A stretch of DNA of 64,000 bases from Sporosarcina sp. BI001-red (GCF_003384035.1 NZ_QQAK01000011.1:1-64000); one strand, 5' to 3'; positions 8,072-17,577 are shown, counted from the first letter of the stretch. The notes: generated by a model not told the origin, from the letters alone. Translations and numbers: made by a program.

Positions 8072-8899
8072 TTACTCTACCTCCACTATTTCTCTGTTCG
8101 TTAAGCTTAACGCTTCCTGCATTCCTCTGCGAAGCGTGCTTGTCGTCGTGAAATCACTTAAGTTTATGCCCAGTGCAACGATAGTTTGTGCAATTTCAGG
8201 TCGAATTCCAACTAACATACATTTCGCACCTACGAGGCGTACTGCATCTGCTGCCTGGATGATGTGATGTGCAACCATTGTGTCAACAACAGGAACCCCA
8301 GTAATGTCGAGCAATACAACTTCAGCTCGTTGCTGAACAACACCATCAAGTAAATTCTCCATAATCAACTTCGCTCGTTCTGTATCGATGGTGCCAACTA
8401 ACGGCATGATGGATACCTTGTCAACTACTGGGATTAACGAAGCGGAAAGTTCCTGCAATGCTACTTTTTGCAACGTGTCCGTCTGCTCCCATTTGATGGA
8501 ATACGCTTCTATGATACTTTCTCGCAAAGGGTTGATCCATCCAGTGAATACACCCATAAAGATTCTGAGATTTTGTTCTGTAATGACTTCCACGTCTTCC
8601 AGAAGTTCAAATACAACAGCGGCAAAATTATCAATTGCTTTGTTCACAAATTTGATTGACCAACCAAAGCGAATCACTTTCTCCGTGAAATCATCCAGTC
8701 GTTCGTTGTTCACCGCGTTTTCCCCTTCGTTGATGTTAGAAGTCATTAGCGTCGTAAATTCACGGCTAGTCTTTTCAACAAGGTGCTGCGGCATGAAGTG
8801 GAAGAAACGCTCTCCCTTTTCTTCTTTCATTAGTTCAATCCATTCCGCAATAATGGTGTCCATATGTTCGTTAACTACTATCCTCATTTTACTGTTCAT
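8072..8899 (-). CDS. rsbR: Stressosome co-antagonist RsbR
   Basis: A 275-aa protein with an N-terminal non-heme globin-like sensory domain (about 1-150) and a C-terminal STAS domain. The two threonines phosphorylated by RsbT in B. subtilis RsbRA (171 and 205) correspond to Thr173 (VGTIDTERA) and Thr207 (VPVVDTMVA). The ATG at 8899 follows AAGGAGG at 12 nt, a slightly long spacing; a longer in-frame start at 8938 has no ribosome site. It is the first gene of rsbRSTUVW-sigB-rsbX. A TATACT -10-like box lies just upstream (about 8950) without a clear -35. Confidence 0.93.
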   Translation of the reverse strand: MNSKMRIVVNEHMDTIIAEWIELMKEEKGERFFHFMPQHLVEKTSREFTTLMTSNINEGENAVNNERLDDFTEKVIRFGWSIKFVNKAIDNFAAVVFELLEDVEVITEQNLRIFMGVFTGWINPLRESIIEAYSIKWEQTDTLQKVALQELSASLIPVVDKVSIMPLVGTIDTERAKLIMENLLDGVVQQRAEVVLLDITGVPVVDTMVAHHIIQAADAVRLVGAKCMLVGIRPEIAQTIVALGINLSDFTTTSTLRRGMQEALSLTNREIVEVE

Positions 8900-8986
8900 A
8901 ATTATGTCTTTCCTCCTTATGATGAATACACGATACACTTTGTACTCTAGTATAACGGATTAGTGGACGTTCAGCATCTTTTCTGT

Positions 8987-9022
8987 ACAAAAAATCCATT
9001 CCGTCGGAGGACAGAATGGATT
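8987..9022 (-). terminator. Terminator after ndoA
   Basis: Stem AATCCATTC/GAATGGATT with a 12-nt loop, followed on the minus strand by a T6 run. It separates the alr/toxin-antitoxin transcript from the rsbR promoter region. Confidence 0.88.
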
Positions 9023-9038
9023 TCTTTGCTATGTATGC

Positions 9039-9389
9039 CTATAAGTTAGTGAGGCCAAAACTGACTTCTAATGCTTCGTCTACTTTCTGCATGACGTGAT
9101 GGTCTAAATGGGTGATCTTATCTGTTAGCCTCGATTTGTCGAGTGTGCGGATTTGCTCGAGCAGGATTACAGAATCCCGCTCGAATCCATGACGGGCCGC
9201 ATCAATTTCGACATGTGTCGGCAATTTTGCTTTTTGTATCTGGGCAGTGATGGCCGCCACAATCACTGTTGGGCTAAACCGATTCCCGATATCGTTCTGT
9301 ATAACGAGAACAGGTCGTGTGCCGCCTTGTTCAGAGCCTACGACAGGCGACAAATCCGCAAAAAAGACATCTCCGCGTTTAATTGCCAA
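9039..9389 (-). CDS. ndoA: mRNA interferase toxin EndoA (MazF family, YdcE)
   Basis: A 116-aa MazF-type endoribonuclease, the same size as B. subtilis EndoA. It shows the family N-terminus [19 protein letters not shown], the VVAAIT strand and the [10 protein letters not shown] motif. EndoA cleaves single-stranded mRNA at UACAU in B. subtilis; specificity here is inferred. It follows its antitoxin by 4 nt and lies immediately upstream of the stressosome operon, the conserved Bacillales arrangement. Confidence 0.95.
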   Translation of the reverse strand: MAIKRGDVFFADLSPVVGSEQGGTRPVLVIQNDIGNRFSPTVIVAAITAQIQKAKLPTHVEIDAARHGFERDSVILLEQIRTLDKSRLTDKITHLDHHVMQKVDEALEVSFGLTNL

Positions 9390-9393
9390 CTTT

Positions 9394-9672
9394 TCATCCT
9401 CCGCTTACGATTCGTTCCACCGTATGCTGAGCTTCGAATTCCGCATGCAGACATTCAGCGGCAATTCCAAGATTGATCTGGGACATTTCCACATATCCGC
9501 GCATCATCTCTTCTCTGATTGCATTCAACTCACAATCAGTCTTGTACCGCGTAGCCGAGTAATATACGAAATCTCCCTGCTGCTCCTGATGGACGATCGT
9601 CTGTTCATTTTGTTTCAGCATTTTTGTGGGGATTTCCATAAGTAGTTCTCTTTTGTTTTGGTTAGCATCCAA
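9394..9672 (-). CDS. ndoAI: EndoAI-type antitoxin (ribbon-helix-helix)
   Basis: I place the start at a TTG (9670-9672) with GGAGG 8 nt upstream, giving 92 aa, close to the 93 aa of B. subtilis EndoAI; a longer ATG-initiated frame from 9741 has no ribosome site. The C-terminal toxin-binding tail (MRRGY-like [13 protein letters not shown] and [10 protein letters not shown]) is well conserved, whereas the N-terminal ribbon-helix-helix half ([13 protein letters not shown]) is strongly diverged from B. subtilis. It neutralises EndoA and probably autoregulates the operon. Confidence 0.85.
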   Translation of the reverse strand: MDANQNKRELLMEIPTKMLKQNEQTIVHQEQQGDFVYYSATRYKTDCELNAIREEMMRGYVEMSQINLGIAAECLHAEFEAQHTVERIVSGG

Positions 9673-9827
9673 CTCTAGCACCTCCGACAAAACCCGATCC
9701 TCATTTCTATACTTATTTATCTTACCATTGGAGTTCGACAATGAAAAGACAAATTAGGTAATATAGCGACAAGTTGTGCAGTCAGGTTTGGTAGTTTGTC
9801 GAAAGTGCGAGAAGTAGAAGGTGCCAA

Positions 9828-10952
9828 CTAATCCCCAAAATACTGTCTTTGTACACGTCTGGCAATCGTTACGGCAATTTCATAGGGAATTGTGCCGATA
9901 CGAGTTGCCCATTCTTCCATTGTGATTTCTTCGTCCCCTTGTTTTCCCAATAACACAACCGGCTCCCCTTCAGGAAGTCGTTCGGGTAAGCGCACCATGC
10001 ATTGGTCCATACAAATAGTTCCGACAATCGGAATGCGCCTGCCGCGAATAAGTACTTGCTGATTACGCAATCCTCGCTTCAGACCATCAGCATAACCAAT
10101 CGGTAGCGTTGCGATCCATTCACCAGGTTCCGTCTCATAAGTAGCTCCGTAGCTAATTGGTTCTTTCGTTTGTGCTTGCTTCACAAATGAAATCTCCGTT
10201 TCTAGTTGAAGAGCACGTTCTAGTTGAAATGGTAGTTCTTGGGCAACCACCTCAGAAGGGGCAATGCCATACATCCCGATTCCGAAACGAACTGCATCGA
10301 GTGCAAAGTTCGGAAATCGAAGAGCTGCTGCACTATTTGCAGCATGAACGAGTTTTGGTCGTTCTGGGAAGTATTCTACTAGCCGATTAAACTTCCGGAA
10401 TTGTTCCTCAGTTCTTTTCGTATCTTGTTCATCAGCAGTAGCGAAGTGCGTAAATATACCTTCCACTCTGATGGCTGAAGTTCCTTCAAGAATTTCAAGT
10501 AATTTAAGTATTTCTTCTTCACTTCGTACTCCTATCCTACCCATTCCTGTATCAATTTTTACATGGGTCTTCAAAGATTCTTTAATTCCCTGTAGTTCAT
10601 CAGCCGCAGATTGCGCCCATTGGACTCCTGGAATCGTTACGATAATGTCTTGCCGTATCGCTTCTCTTAAAAAAGTTATCGGTACTGGTCCAAGCACTAA
10701 AATCGGTTGATGTATACCTGAATCCCGTAAACTTAAGGCTTCATCAGGTGTTGCGACAGCTGCCATTATGGCTCCTTCTTGGAATGCTGCTTGAGCACTT
10801 TCAGTCGCTCCATGTCCATAACCGTCAGCTTTCACGACTGCTATTACGCCTGTTTCAGATGGCAATATCTTATTTAAGTTTCTAACGTTCGCCCGAATCG
10901 CTCTTACATCAACGATGGCACGGGTCGGTCGATAGTTAAATGTGCCTGTCAC
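9828..10952 (-). CDS. alr: Alanine racemase
   Basis: A 374-aa PLP-dependent fold III racemase that supplies D-alanine for peptidoglycan. The PLP lysine is in VVKADGYGHG near residue 40, and the second catalytic tyrosine is in the RFGIGMYG motif. I chose a GTG at 10952 because GAGGTG lies 6 nt upstream and the protein then begins as homologues do; a longer ATG-initiated frame from 11024 has no ribosome site. It is about 155 bp upstream of the antitoxin gene, as in B. subtilis. Confidence 0.95.
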   Translation of the reverse strand: MTGTFNYRPTRAIVDVRAIRANVRNLNKILPSETGVIAVVKADGYGHGATESAQAAFQEGAIMAAVATPDEALSLRDSGIHQPILVLGPVPITFLREAIRQDIIVTIPGVQWAQSAADELQGIKESLKTHVKIDTGMGRIGVRSEEEILKLLEILEGTSAIRVEGIFTHFATADEQDTKRTEEQFRKFNRLVEYFPERPKLVHAANSAAALRFPNFALDAVRFGIGMYGIAPSEVVAQELPFQLERALQLETEISFVKQAQTKEPISYGATYETEPGEWIATLPIGYADGLKRGLRNQQVLIRGRRIPIVGTICMDQCMVRLPERLPEGEPVVLLGKQGDEEITMEEWATRIGTIPYEIAVTIARRVQRQYFGD

Positions 10953-11020
10953 GCGGATCACCTCTTCAGAATAAGTATTCTCATTATCATCCTGAAGAGC
11001 GTCGCACGTCAATCTAGATA

Positions 11021-11055
11021 ACAAGCGGGTACCGGATTGTTCGGCACCCGCTTGT
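11021..11055. terminator. Hairpin between ydcC-type gene and alr
   Basis: A strong inverted repeat (ACAAGCGGGTaCCG at 11021-11034 with CGGcACCCGCTTGT at 11042-11055) directly after the lipoprotein gene. The minus-strand continuation is only weakly T-rich, so it is a likely but atypical terminator for that gene. Confidence 0.55.
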
Positions 11056-11065
11056 TGTGTTTGAT

Positions 11066-12073
11066 TTACTTGACTACGTTCGGTTGCATGGAACTTGCCA
11101 CTTGAATGAGTTCTCCCTTACTGAGAGACTCTGATGCCACGTAAAATGCGATTCCATCTTGTTCCCAGCGAATCGCATTTCCTGAAAGTGCTGCTACGGC
11201 GAATCCTAGGTCAACTGGATCCCCTTCAATGGATACCGCCACTTGGCTTTCCACTGCAGCCGCCGGTTCTTGAACAACGACGAACTCTTTTCCCGCTCCG
11301 CCATAAGATAGGAAGAGACGCGTTCCAGTTTCTGATGCGACTGGTTCTTCACTTAACAATGTGACACCTTCAAATGCAGCAGTAGGATAGAAAGTTTCAA
11401 GTGCCGCTTTTTTGTCCTTCGGTTTTTCGTCTTTCTTCTCATGGTCCATATTTTCCGTCTCGACTTTATAGTCATCCGCTTTACGCTTTACACCTAAAGT
11501 GATTTTCTGGAATGTCACACGGATTTTCTCTTCCTTATTTTCATCTAATAAGGAAACGTGAGTTGGAAGCATTGTCTTCTTGTCAATATGAATCTGTTGT
11601 GTCGGCAGAACTGCTTTATGATTATTGCGTGTTGCCGTTTCAAATACATACGACTTATCCTTCTCAGTCATCGTTGATTTCTTATCTGCTTTAATATCAT
11701 CAGATAAAGTACTGATTAAGTACGCCTGGCTGTTTTGTGCAGGCCAATCACTTTGGAATTTGTACGTCTTGTTCAATGATGGCGTGACAACAAAAACCCC
11801 TTCTTCGTTACGGACGATCATCTGAGACTCATCTTTCTCTTTTTGTGAAACATCCACTTTGTAGAAATCAGGTTTCGTATGCCAAACCGTCACGTCATAA
11901 AGACGTGGTTCTTCACCGGTCTTAATCTCCATCGTTGCTTGAAGATCGTACCCATTGGAATCATTCCACTTTCCACTCAATTTCTTGACGACATCTTCTT
12001 TCGATGGTGCTCCGCAAGCAGTTAGTAACAAAAGAACCGCACCCAACAACAGTAATCCAATTTTGCTTCGCAT
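11066..12073 (-). CDS. ydcC: YdcC-type lipoprotein (LolA-like fold)
   Basis: A 335-aa lipoprotein with a type II signal peptide ending at lipobox LLTAC (Cys20). The first half resembles the outer-membrane-lipoprotein-carrier-like (LolA/GerS) family; a charged linker rich in Lys/Asp/Glu lies around 205-220, and the C-terminal part resembles a second beta-rich domain. YdcC-type proteins in Bacillales are sporulation- or germination-linked; the exact role is unknown. It lies between acpS and alr, as in B. subtilis. Confidence 0.85.
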   Translation of the reverse strand: MRSKIGLLLLGAVLLLLTACGAPSKEDVVKKLSGKWNDSNGYDLQATMEIKTGEEPRLYDVTVWHTKPDFYKVDVSQKEKDESQMIVRNEEGVFVVTPSLNKTYKFQSDWPAQNSQAYLISTLSDDIKADKKSTMTEKDKSYVFETATRNNHKAVLPTQQIHIDKKTMLPTHVSLLDENKEEKIRVTFQKITLGVKRKADDYKVETENMDHEKKDEKPKDKKAALETFYPTAAFEGVTLLSEEPVASETGTRLFLSYGGAGKEFVVVQEPAAAVESQVAVSIEGDPVDLGFAVAALSGNAIRWEQDGIAFYVASESLSKGELIQVASSMQPNVVK

Positions 12074-12154
12074 TCAGGTCATCCTCTCCTATTTCAATCG
12101 GGTAGGTCATCTTATGAAGAGGGACAGTCATTTATGCAAAGCTGTTTAGAAGCG

Positions 12155-12511
12155 TTACATTTTTTGAAGAATTACTTGTGCCGCGGCTACTTTTTTCGTA
12201 TGCGTAATGGAAACAAACCCATCCACAGCCTTCCCCTTAAAGTATAGGAAAGGTGCACCTTTTTCATTCGGCAAGATCGCAATATCAAGAAAACTGCATG
12301 TCGGACCAATGCCAGTTCCCAGCGCTTTTGCATAGGCTTCTTTCGCCGCGAACCGCCCCGCAAGGAATTCAACGCGACGGTGGCCTGAAAGTTTCTGGTA
12401 GTATTGCTGTTCTTCCGTTGTAAGAATTCGATTGCGGAATTTATCAGATTTGTTGTCCAGCTCCGCAATTCGATCAAGTTCTGTAATATCCAAACCAATT
12501 CCTGAGATCAT
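12155..12511 (-). CDS. acpS: Holo-[acyl-carrier-protein] synthase
   Basis: A 118-aa AcpS-type phosphopantetheinyl transferase that moves 4'-phosphopantetheine from CoA to a serine of ACP. Family motifs are GIGLDITELDRI at the N-terminus (metal Asp8) and FAAKEAYAKALGTGI near residue 54. Length and start agree with B. subtilis AcpS (121 aa). It diverges from the rhomboid gene. Confidence 0.96.
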   Translation of the reverse strand: MISGIGLDITELDRIAELDNKSDKFRNRILTTEEQQYYQKLSGHRRVEFLAGRFAAKEAYAKALGTGIGPTCSFLDIAILPNEKGAPFLYFKGKAVDGFVSITHTKKVAAAQVILQKM

Positions 12512-12576
12512 TCGGTCACCTTCTTTCCATATAGAGTCGAAAACTTGTATACTAAAACAAAGATCGGGGGAGAGTC

Positions 12577-13206
12577 ATGTTTATCCGCACTGAAAGTTTT
12601 TCTCAATACATTCGGCAATACCCTGTGGTGTCCACGCTTATCGCACTTAACGTCCTGATTCATCTACTTACATTTCTACCCATCATAGGGGATTCCATTT
12701 GGAACTTTGGAGTAGGCTCGAATTACATGATCGAACAAGGAGAGTATTGGCGTCTGGTTACACCCATGTTTTTACACTCTGGGATCATGCATCTATTATT
12801 CAACATGTTTTCCTTATTCATCTTCGGGCCCGAGTTAGAAAAGATGACCGGAAAAGCACGATTTTTGACTGTCTATTTATTAGCGGGTGTCTTCGGGGAC
12901 ATCGCGACTTTCTTCGTGTACGATTCCAGTTTTTTACACGTTGGCGCTAGTGGTGCGATTTTCGGGATCTTTGGTGCATTTGGAGCGCTTGTGTATTATA
13001 CAAAAAAGATGTTACCTCAGCTTCGTCAAATCATCTTACCCATCATCGCACTTAGTGTTGTCATGACCTTTGTCGGTCCTAACATTAACGCAGCTGCACA
13101 TATTGCTGGTCTGGTGGTTGGATTCCTGATCGGATTAGGCTTTTTCCATCCGAAGCGAATCATTAGCTGGCGCAAAAAGAAGCTCAAAGTTGTTCAGAAG
13201 AGATAA
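12577..13206 (+). CDS. Rhomboid-family intramembrane serine protease (YdcA type)
   Basis: A 209-aa polytopic membrane protein with about six transmembrane helices. The catalytic dyad is Ser125 in GASG (123-126) and His175 in NAAAHIAG; the conserved Asn76 is in HLLFNMF. It cleaves membrane protein substrates within the bilayer; substrates are unknown. GGGGGAGA precedes the ATG. It is transcribed away from acpS and ends in a long terminator. Confidence 0.93.
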   Translation: MFIRTESFSQYIRQYPVVSTLIALNVLIHLLTFLPIIGDSIWNFGVGSNYMIEQGEYWRLVTPMFLHSGIMHLLFNMFSLFIFGPELEKMTGKARFLTVYLLAGVFGDIATFFVYDSSFLHVGASGAIFGIFGAFGALVYYTKKMLPQLRQIILPIIALSVVMTFVGPNINAAAHIAGLVVGFLIGLGFFHPKRIISWRKKKLKVVQKR

Positions 13207-13253
13207 AGACTGCTAGAAAGTCAGTGTTGCTGACTTTCTGACAGTCTTTTTTT
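13206..13253 (+). terminator. Terminator after the rhomboid gene
   Basis: A long stem (AAGACTG-ct-AGAAAGTCAG paired with CTGACTTTCT-ga-CAGTCTT) and 5-nt loop, followed by T7 on the plus strand. It overlaps the rhomboid stop codon by one base. Confidence 0.93.
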
Positions 13254-13277
13254 GTATTGAGGACACTTTCCTTTTGA

Positions 13278-13720
13278 TTTATGATCACTTTTTGAGGTTT
13301 ATGATCACTTTCACAGGTTTATGATCACTTTCTGTAGTTTATGATCACTTTCCCAGGTTTATGAGCGCTTTCCGTGGTTTATGATCACTTCCACAGGTTT
13401 ATGATCACCTTCCATGGTTTATGATCACTTCCACAGATTTATGAGCGCTTTCCGTGGTTTATGATCACTTTCCCAGGTTTATGAGCGCTTTCCGTGGTTT
13501 ATGATCACTTCCACAGGTTTATGATCACCTTCCATGGTTTATGATCACTTCCACAGATTTATGAGCGCTTTCCGTGGTTTATGATCACTTTCCCAGGTTT
13601 ATGAGCGCTTTCCGTGGTTTATGATCACTTTCCATGGTTTATGATCACTTCCTCAGGTTTATGATCACTTTCCGTGGTTTATGATCACTTCCACAGGTTT
13701 ATAAGCGCTTCGCTAAGTTT
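13278..13720 (+). repeat. Tandem array of 22 direct repeats, 20-bp unit (array A)
   Basis: The unit ATGATCACTTTCCGTGGTTT recurs every 20 bp exactly, from about 13281 to 13720. The first ten bases switch between ATGATCACTT and ATGAGCGCTT, while the second half varies among CCGTGG, CACAGG, CCATGG and CCCAGG. A six-unit block is duplicated: 13341-13500 matches 13461-13620 with a 120-bp offset. The array fills the convergent gap between the rhomboid gene and ydbT, and its last degenerate unit abuts the ydbT stop codon. Confidence 0.97.
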
Positions 13721-15210
13721 TATTCACATCCACTCTCCCGTGAAGGTTCATACCAATTTAGTAGATCCTCCGCTTCCTCCACATCCATTTGTCTTAGTCG
13801 TACGTTGTGAACGCCCATGCCCGACTTCACGTTCAAATGGATGGATGCGACACGTTGACGATGTTGAAAAATCGTTTGACGCATGTGTGCAGATTGGATC
13901 CTCTTGCGCATTGTGTAGGAAGTTTCCAAACTAATACCACGCGAGCGCATGGTAACCTGATTGCCACTCACCCGATACGCCGCCGAGCGATGTTGCCAGA
14001 TGCCAAATCCCATCACTAGAGGCACAATTAGGAGCGCCAACAGTCCGTACGGATAGAAAAACCAACCGACAACTCCTATAACTGGAATCATCCAGATGAA
14101 GTCAATTCGATAGAAAAATTTTCGTCCTCGTTTAGGTAATTTCTCCAATGGCTCACGCAAATCTAACTCAGGAAAAATTTCTTGAAGGGGCTCATATAGC
14201 GCTCTCTTTTTCACAAGCGGGAAAAGTTGTATCTTAGACCCATCGTCCGCAGCACCTGCGCTATGGACAAGTACACGTCCATATCCGAATAACTGTCTAA
14301 CAGGATTTTCCACGAAACTCACACTCTGAATGCGGCTAAGCGGGATCGTTGTGCGCTTTTTCTCGATCAATCCGCGTGTAATAATCAGCTCTTCATCTGA
14401 AACGCGAACGGTAAACCCGTAATATGAGAAGAACGTCATTGCCACCGATAGTAACCATGCGACAAATAATCCCACTAAAACTAATAAGACAATAATAAAT
14501 ACACCGAACTCAATGAGGCCAGCAAGCTCGTCGCTCACTTTATCAAGGGGCAAAAATTCACCGAACTGGGATAGAAATATGGCAACCCCTGAAAAAATAA
14601 CACCGATCCCGCCAGACGTTGTCGCCAGTAAAACGAGCTGTTTTGGGTTCAACGAAAACACTCGCTTCTCTTCAGGTTCCGTCTCTACCGACCCCACACC
14701 ATCCATCTCAACTTCAGACGGGTCTCCTGTTTCTTGCATTTTACGTTTCTTACCCTCTGCAATCCGTATTTTAATTAAATCTGCATCATCACGGGTAACA
14801 GCTGTCAACTCCGCCTCAGCTTCTCCTGCGGATGAAGCGGCAGTTTCCACTTGTACTTTCACAAGGCCGAACGGGCGATGAAAGATTCCTTCTGTATAAT
14901 TCAAACTTTGTATACGTTCAAATGGGATATACCTTTTTTTCCGAACGAACAATCCCGATTCGATCCGCAATTCCCCGTCTTCAAACCAGTAAGTAAACCT
15001 TCTCCATTTGATGAACCCACTGGAAACTAAATAGACGACTAAAATAATCCCTAATAGTAAAGACCAATTGTCCAGAATCCAAATTCCGGAGTCATTGTTT
15101 CGCCTACCAGAAATCAACACGATCACTAGAGGTAAGATTGCTTCCTTTAAGGCTTTTAGACTTTCGACCAGGACTGTAACCCAGTGCAGTTTGTACCGCG
15201 GCTCAGACAT
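13720..15210 (-). CDS. ydbT: YdbT-type membrane protein with PH-like (bPH2) domains
   Basis: A 496-aa membrane protein with paired N-terminal transmembrane helices, then several bacterial PH-like domains separated by further membrane segments (about 185-255 and 345-385). Repeated motifs such as IPFERIQSLNY and IPLSRIQSVSF mark the domains. B. subtilis YdbT (493 aa) with YdbS contributes to resistance against amyloliquecidin-type bacteriocins. The ATG at 15210 gives the family length and overlaps ydbS by 8 nt. A charged insertion lies around 150-180. The 3' end abuts repeat array A. Confidence 0.9.
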   Translation of the reverse strand: MSEPRYKLHWVTVLVESLKALKEAILPLVIVLISGRRNNDSGIWILDNWSLLLGIILVVYLVSSGFIKWRRFTYWFEDGELRIESGLFVRKKRYIPFERIQSLNYTEGIFHRPFGLVKVQVETAASSAGEAEAELTAVTRDDADLIKIRIAEGKKRKMQETGDPSEVEMDGVGSVETEPEEKRVFSLNPKQLVLLATTSGGIGVIFSGVAIFLSQFGEFLPLDKVSDELAGLIEFGVFIIVLLVLVGLFVAWLLSVAMTFFSYYGFTVRVSDEELIITRGLIEKKRTTIPLSRIQSVSFVENPVRQLFGYGRVLVHSAGAADDGSKIQLFPLVKKRALYEPLQEIFPELDLREPLEKLPKRGRKFFYRIDFIWMIPVIGVVGWFFYPYGLLALLIVPLVMGFGIWQHRSAAYRVSGNQVTMRSRGISLETSYTMRKRIQSAHMRQTIFQHRQRVASIHLNVKSGMGVHNVRLRQMDVEEAEDLLNWYEPSRESGCE

Positions 15211-15682
15211 CGTCTTCCGCCACCTTCGCAAGCGCTGAAATCCGATTTCTAAGTTCATCCGCTTCCTCGGCCGCTAGCGCAGGGATTGAGTGCACGGTCG
15301 CCGCTGAAGAAATCGATATTGCGGACAAATCATATTTCTTTAAAATCGGTCCTTGCGCCGTATCGACGTGTTGAACACGCACCATCGGAATGAGCGTCCG
15401 AGTGACGATGAAAATCCCGTGTTGCAACTCTATTTCCGATTCTCTTACTTCATAGCGCCATCGGGACCATCTGATCTTAGGGAATAGGTAGATGAATAGC
15501 CATCCATATATTAAGACGACTGCAATAGCAATTATGTATACCCACCACGGCCAATCAAAGAGAAATGTTAGTGTCCCCGCCCCTATTGCCAAAAGTAGCA
15601 CAACAGCAGTTTGCAACCATCCATATAGGCGCCACACAGTGAGACCTTTACTCGATAACCTGTTCGCCGGTTCTTTTCTCAA
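15203..15682 (-). CDS. ydbS: YdbS-type membrane protein with PH-like domain
   Basis: With a TTG start at 15682, preceded by GGGAGG at 7 nt, the protein has 159 aa, exactly the length of B. subtilis YdbS; the longer in-frame ATG at 15784 has no ribosome site. Two transmembrane helices (about 20-65) precede a bPH2 domain ending in the HVDTAQGPILKKY strand. It pairs with YdbT, which it overlaps, probably as one membrane complex. Confidence 0.88.
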   Translation of the reverse strand: MRKEPANRLSSKGLTVWRLYGWLQTAVVLLLAIGAGTLTFLFDWPWWVYIIAIAVVLIYGWLFIYLFPKIRWSRWRYEVRESEIELQHGIFIVTRTLIPMVRVQHVDTAQGPILKKYDLSAISISSAATVHSIPALAAEEADELRNRISALAKVAEDDV

Positions 15683-15749
15683 GTCGATTCCTCCCTCTCT
15701 ATTACTAGTGTATACGATTGGAGACGGTAGATGTTTCAAATATCCATAA

Positions 15750-15797
15750 CAAAAAGCTCGGGAAATGCACATTTTCATGTGCACATCCCGAGCTCTC
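15750..15797 (-). terminator. Terminator after cshA
   Basis: A 16-bp stem (AGCTCGGGaaATGCAC with GTGCACATCCCGAGCT) followed on the minus strand by T5. It lies between cshA and ydbS. Confidence 0.92.
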
Positions 15798-15815
15798 GTT
15801 GTGTACGTTTAGTGA

Positions 15816-17339
15816 TTAACGTTCAGACCGTCCGCCACGTGAGCGATCCCGGTTTCCGCCTTCACGACTTCCGCCACTGCTACGACCGTCACGGCTTCCA
15901 CCGCCACTACGACGTTGGCCACCGCTAAATCCACGACCGCCACCGTGTGAACGAGTGCCGCCACTACGATTGCCTTTATATCCGCCACGGCCACCGCCGC
16001 CACCATTGCCACCTCGTGATGGTAATGGGCGCTCTTCTGTAATAGATACAGGAGTTGCGTCTGGCTCGTTTGTTAAGTGCTTTAATGCTGCAGCAACTAG
16101 GTCAGTTGCATCGTATTTCGCAAGAAGATCTGTTGCAAATTGAACATAGTCATTCAACTCGTTCTTTTGAACAGCTTCTCCAAGTGTTTCAACTGCCACT
16201 TTTTGTTGTCCAAGAAGTGCTTCGTCAGACGTTGGTGGCTGAAGTGGAGTCATACGCTTTTTCGTTGTTTCTTCAACGATGCGAAGGTAACCCATTTCAC
16301 GTGGTGTTACAAACGTGATTGCCATACCACTCTTACCTGCACGGCCTGTACGGCCAATACGGTGAACGTAGCTTTCAGGATCTTGTGGAATATCAAAGTT
16401 GTAAACGTGAGTGACACCAGAGATATCAAGACCACGCGCAGCAACATCGGTTGCAACTAAAATGTCAACTTTACCTTCTTTGAATTGACGCAAAACAGAC
16501 ATACGCTTCGCTTGTGTCAAATCGCCGTGGATTCCTTCAGCAATGTATCCGCGAATATTAAGTGCATGTGAAAGTTCGTCAACGCGACGCTTTGTACGAC
16601 CGAATACGATCGCAAGTTCCGGCTGTTGTACGTTTAATAGACGAGACAATACATCGAATTTCTCGCGTTCTTGTGCTTTCACGAAGAACTGCTCGATGTT
16701 TTCGACTGTCATTTCTTTAGACTTAATCTTGACCATTTCCGGGTTCTTCATGAATGTTTCTGCAATTTTACGAATCGGTCCAGGCATTGTAGCTGAGAAT
16801 AACAATGTCTGACGTTCTGCAGGTACGTTCTCAAGAATCGCGTTGATGTCTTCGATGAAGCCCATGTTCAACATTTCATCCGCTTCGTCCAATACAAGTG
16901 TTTGTACGCCGTCAAGTTTCAATGTTTTACGCTTAATGTGGTCCAAAATACGTCCCGGTGTACCGACAACGATTTGTGGATTATTTTTCAATGCACGGAT
17001 TTGGCGTGAAATTTCTTGTCCACCAAATACAGAAAGAATACGAGCACGTTTTCCATAACCGATTTTGTAGATTTCTTCAGAAACCTGAATCGCAAGCTCA
17101 CGAGTTGGAGCAATGACAAGTGCCTGAACTGCAGGGTTGCTTGTATCTACTTTCTCGATCATAGGGATACCAAATGCTGCTGTTTTACCAGTTCCCGTCT
17201 GTGCTTGACCGATAACGTCCTTACCTTCCATTCCAAAAGTAACTGTACCTTCTTGAATTGGAGTCGCCTCTTCAAAGCCCATTTTCTTTAGAGAGTCTTG
17301 TGTAGATTTACTGATGTTAAGTTCTGAAAATTTCGTCAA
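15816..17339 (-). CDS. cshA: DEAD-box ATP-dependent RNA helicase CshA
   Basis: A 507-aa DEAD-box helicase. Motifs in order: Q motif (GFEEATPIQ), Walker [19 protein letters not shown] (LDEADEML), SAT, and in RecA2 the [10 protein letters not shown] and HRIGRTGR motifs. A glycine/arginine-rich tail of about 75 residues with RGG repeats follows. CshA acts in ribosome assembly and RNA turnover, especially in the cold. The TTG at 17339 has AAGGAG 9 nt upstream and gives the usual [10 protein letters not shown] start. A structured RNA element lies 140-230 nt upstream. Confidence 0.95.
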   Translation of the reverse strand: MTKFSELNISKSTQDSLKKMGFEEATPIQEGTVTFGMEGKDVIGQAQTGTGKTAAFGIPMIEKVDTSNPAVQALVIAPTRELAIQVSEEIYKIGYGKRARILSVFGGQEISRQIRALKNNPQIVVGTPGRILDHIKRKTLKLDGVQTLVLDEADEMLNMGFIEDINAILENVPAERQTLLFSATMPGPIRKIAETFMKNPEMVKIKSKEMTVENIEQFFVKAQEREKFDVLSRLLNVQQPELAIVFGRTKRRVDELSHALNIRGYIAEGIHGDLTQAKRMSVLRQFKEGKVDILVATDVAARGLDISGVTHVYNFDIPQDPESYVHRIGRTGRAGKSGMAITFVTPREMGYLRIVEETTKKRMTPLQPPTSDEALLGQQKVAVETLGEAVQKNELNDYVQFATDLLAKYDATDLVAAALKHLTNEPDATPVSITEERPLPSRGGNGGGGGRGGYKGNRSGGTRSHGGGRGFSGGQRRSGGGSRDGRSSGGSREGGNRDRSRGGRSER

Positions 17340-17479
17340 ACTTCTCAATCTCCTTTGTGTTTTCCATTTGACAATTGGTTACATTTGCAAATGAAAGCGC
17401 GGCAAATCGGAGCCTTATGCTTTGGGTATGTTTCCGAACGTATACAAATCTAATGTAGGAAATCATCATATGATCCCGA

Positions 17480-17571
17480 CCACTTAGATGTAGTGGATGA
17501 AAGGAAAGCCCGGTCTTTGCCGAGCGGTTCGATAGAGGATTCTCCTCTTTAGCGGCATTGCCGTCAAACCG
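17480..17571 (-). ncRNA. Candidate structured RNA upstream of cshA
   Basis: On the minus strand the sequence folds into a compact three-way junction. P1 pairs CGGTTTGA (17564-17571) with TCGAACCG (17525-17532); inside are hairpins CGGC-AAT-GCCG (17553-17563) and AGAGGA-GAA-TCCTCT (17534-17548). Further hairpins follow at 17509-17524 and 17480-17496. One base pair in P1 and one in the next hairpin are G-U only on the minus strand (A-C on plus), supporting transcription with cshA. I do not recognise it as a known riboswitch. Confidence 0.55.
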
Positions 17572-17577
17572 TTTTAT

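Noticed and set aside
10952..11024. Extended N-terminus of alanine racemase.
   Set aside because: The extra 24 residues contain no conserved sequence and the GTG at 10952 has the ribosome site.
13278..13720. CRISPR array.
   Set aside because: Units are 20 bp, contiguous and without unique spacers; no cas genes are nearby.
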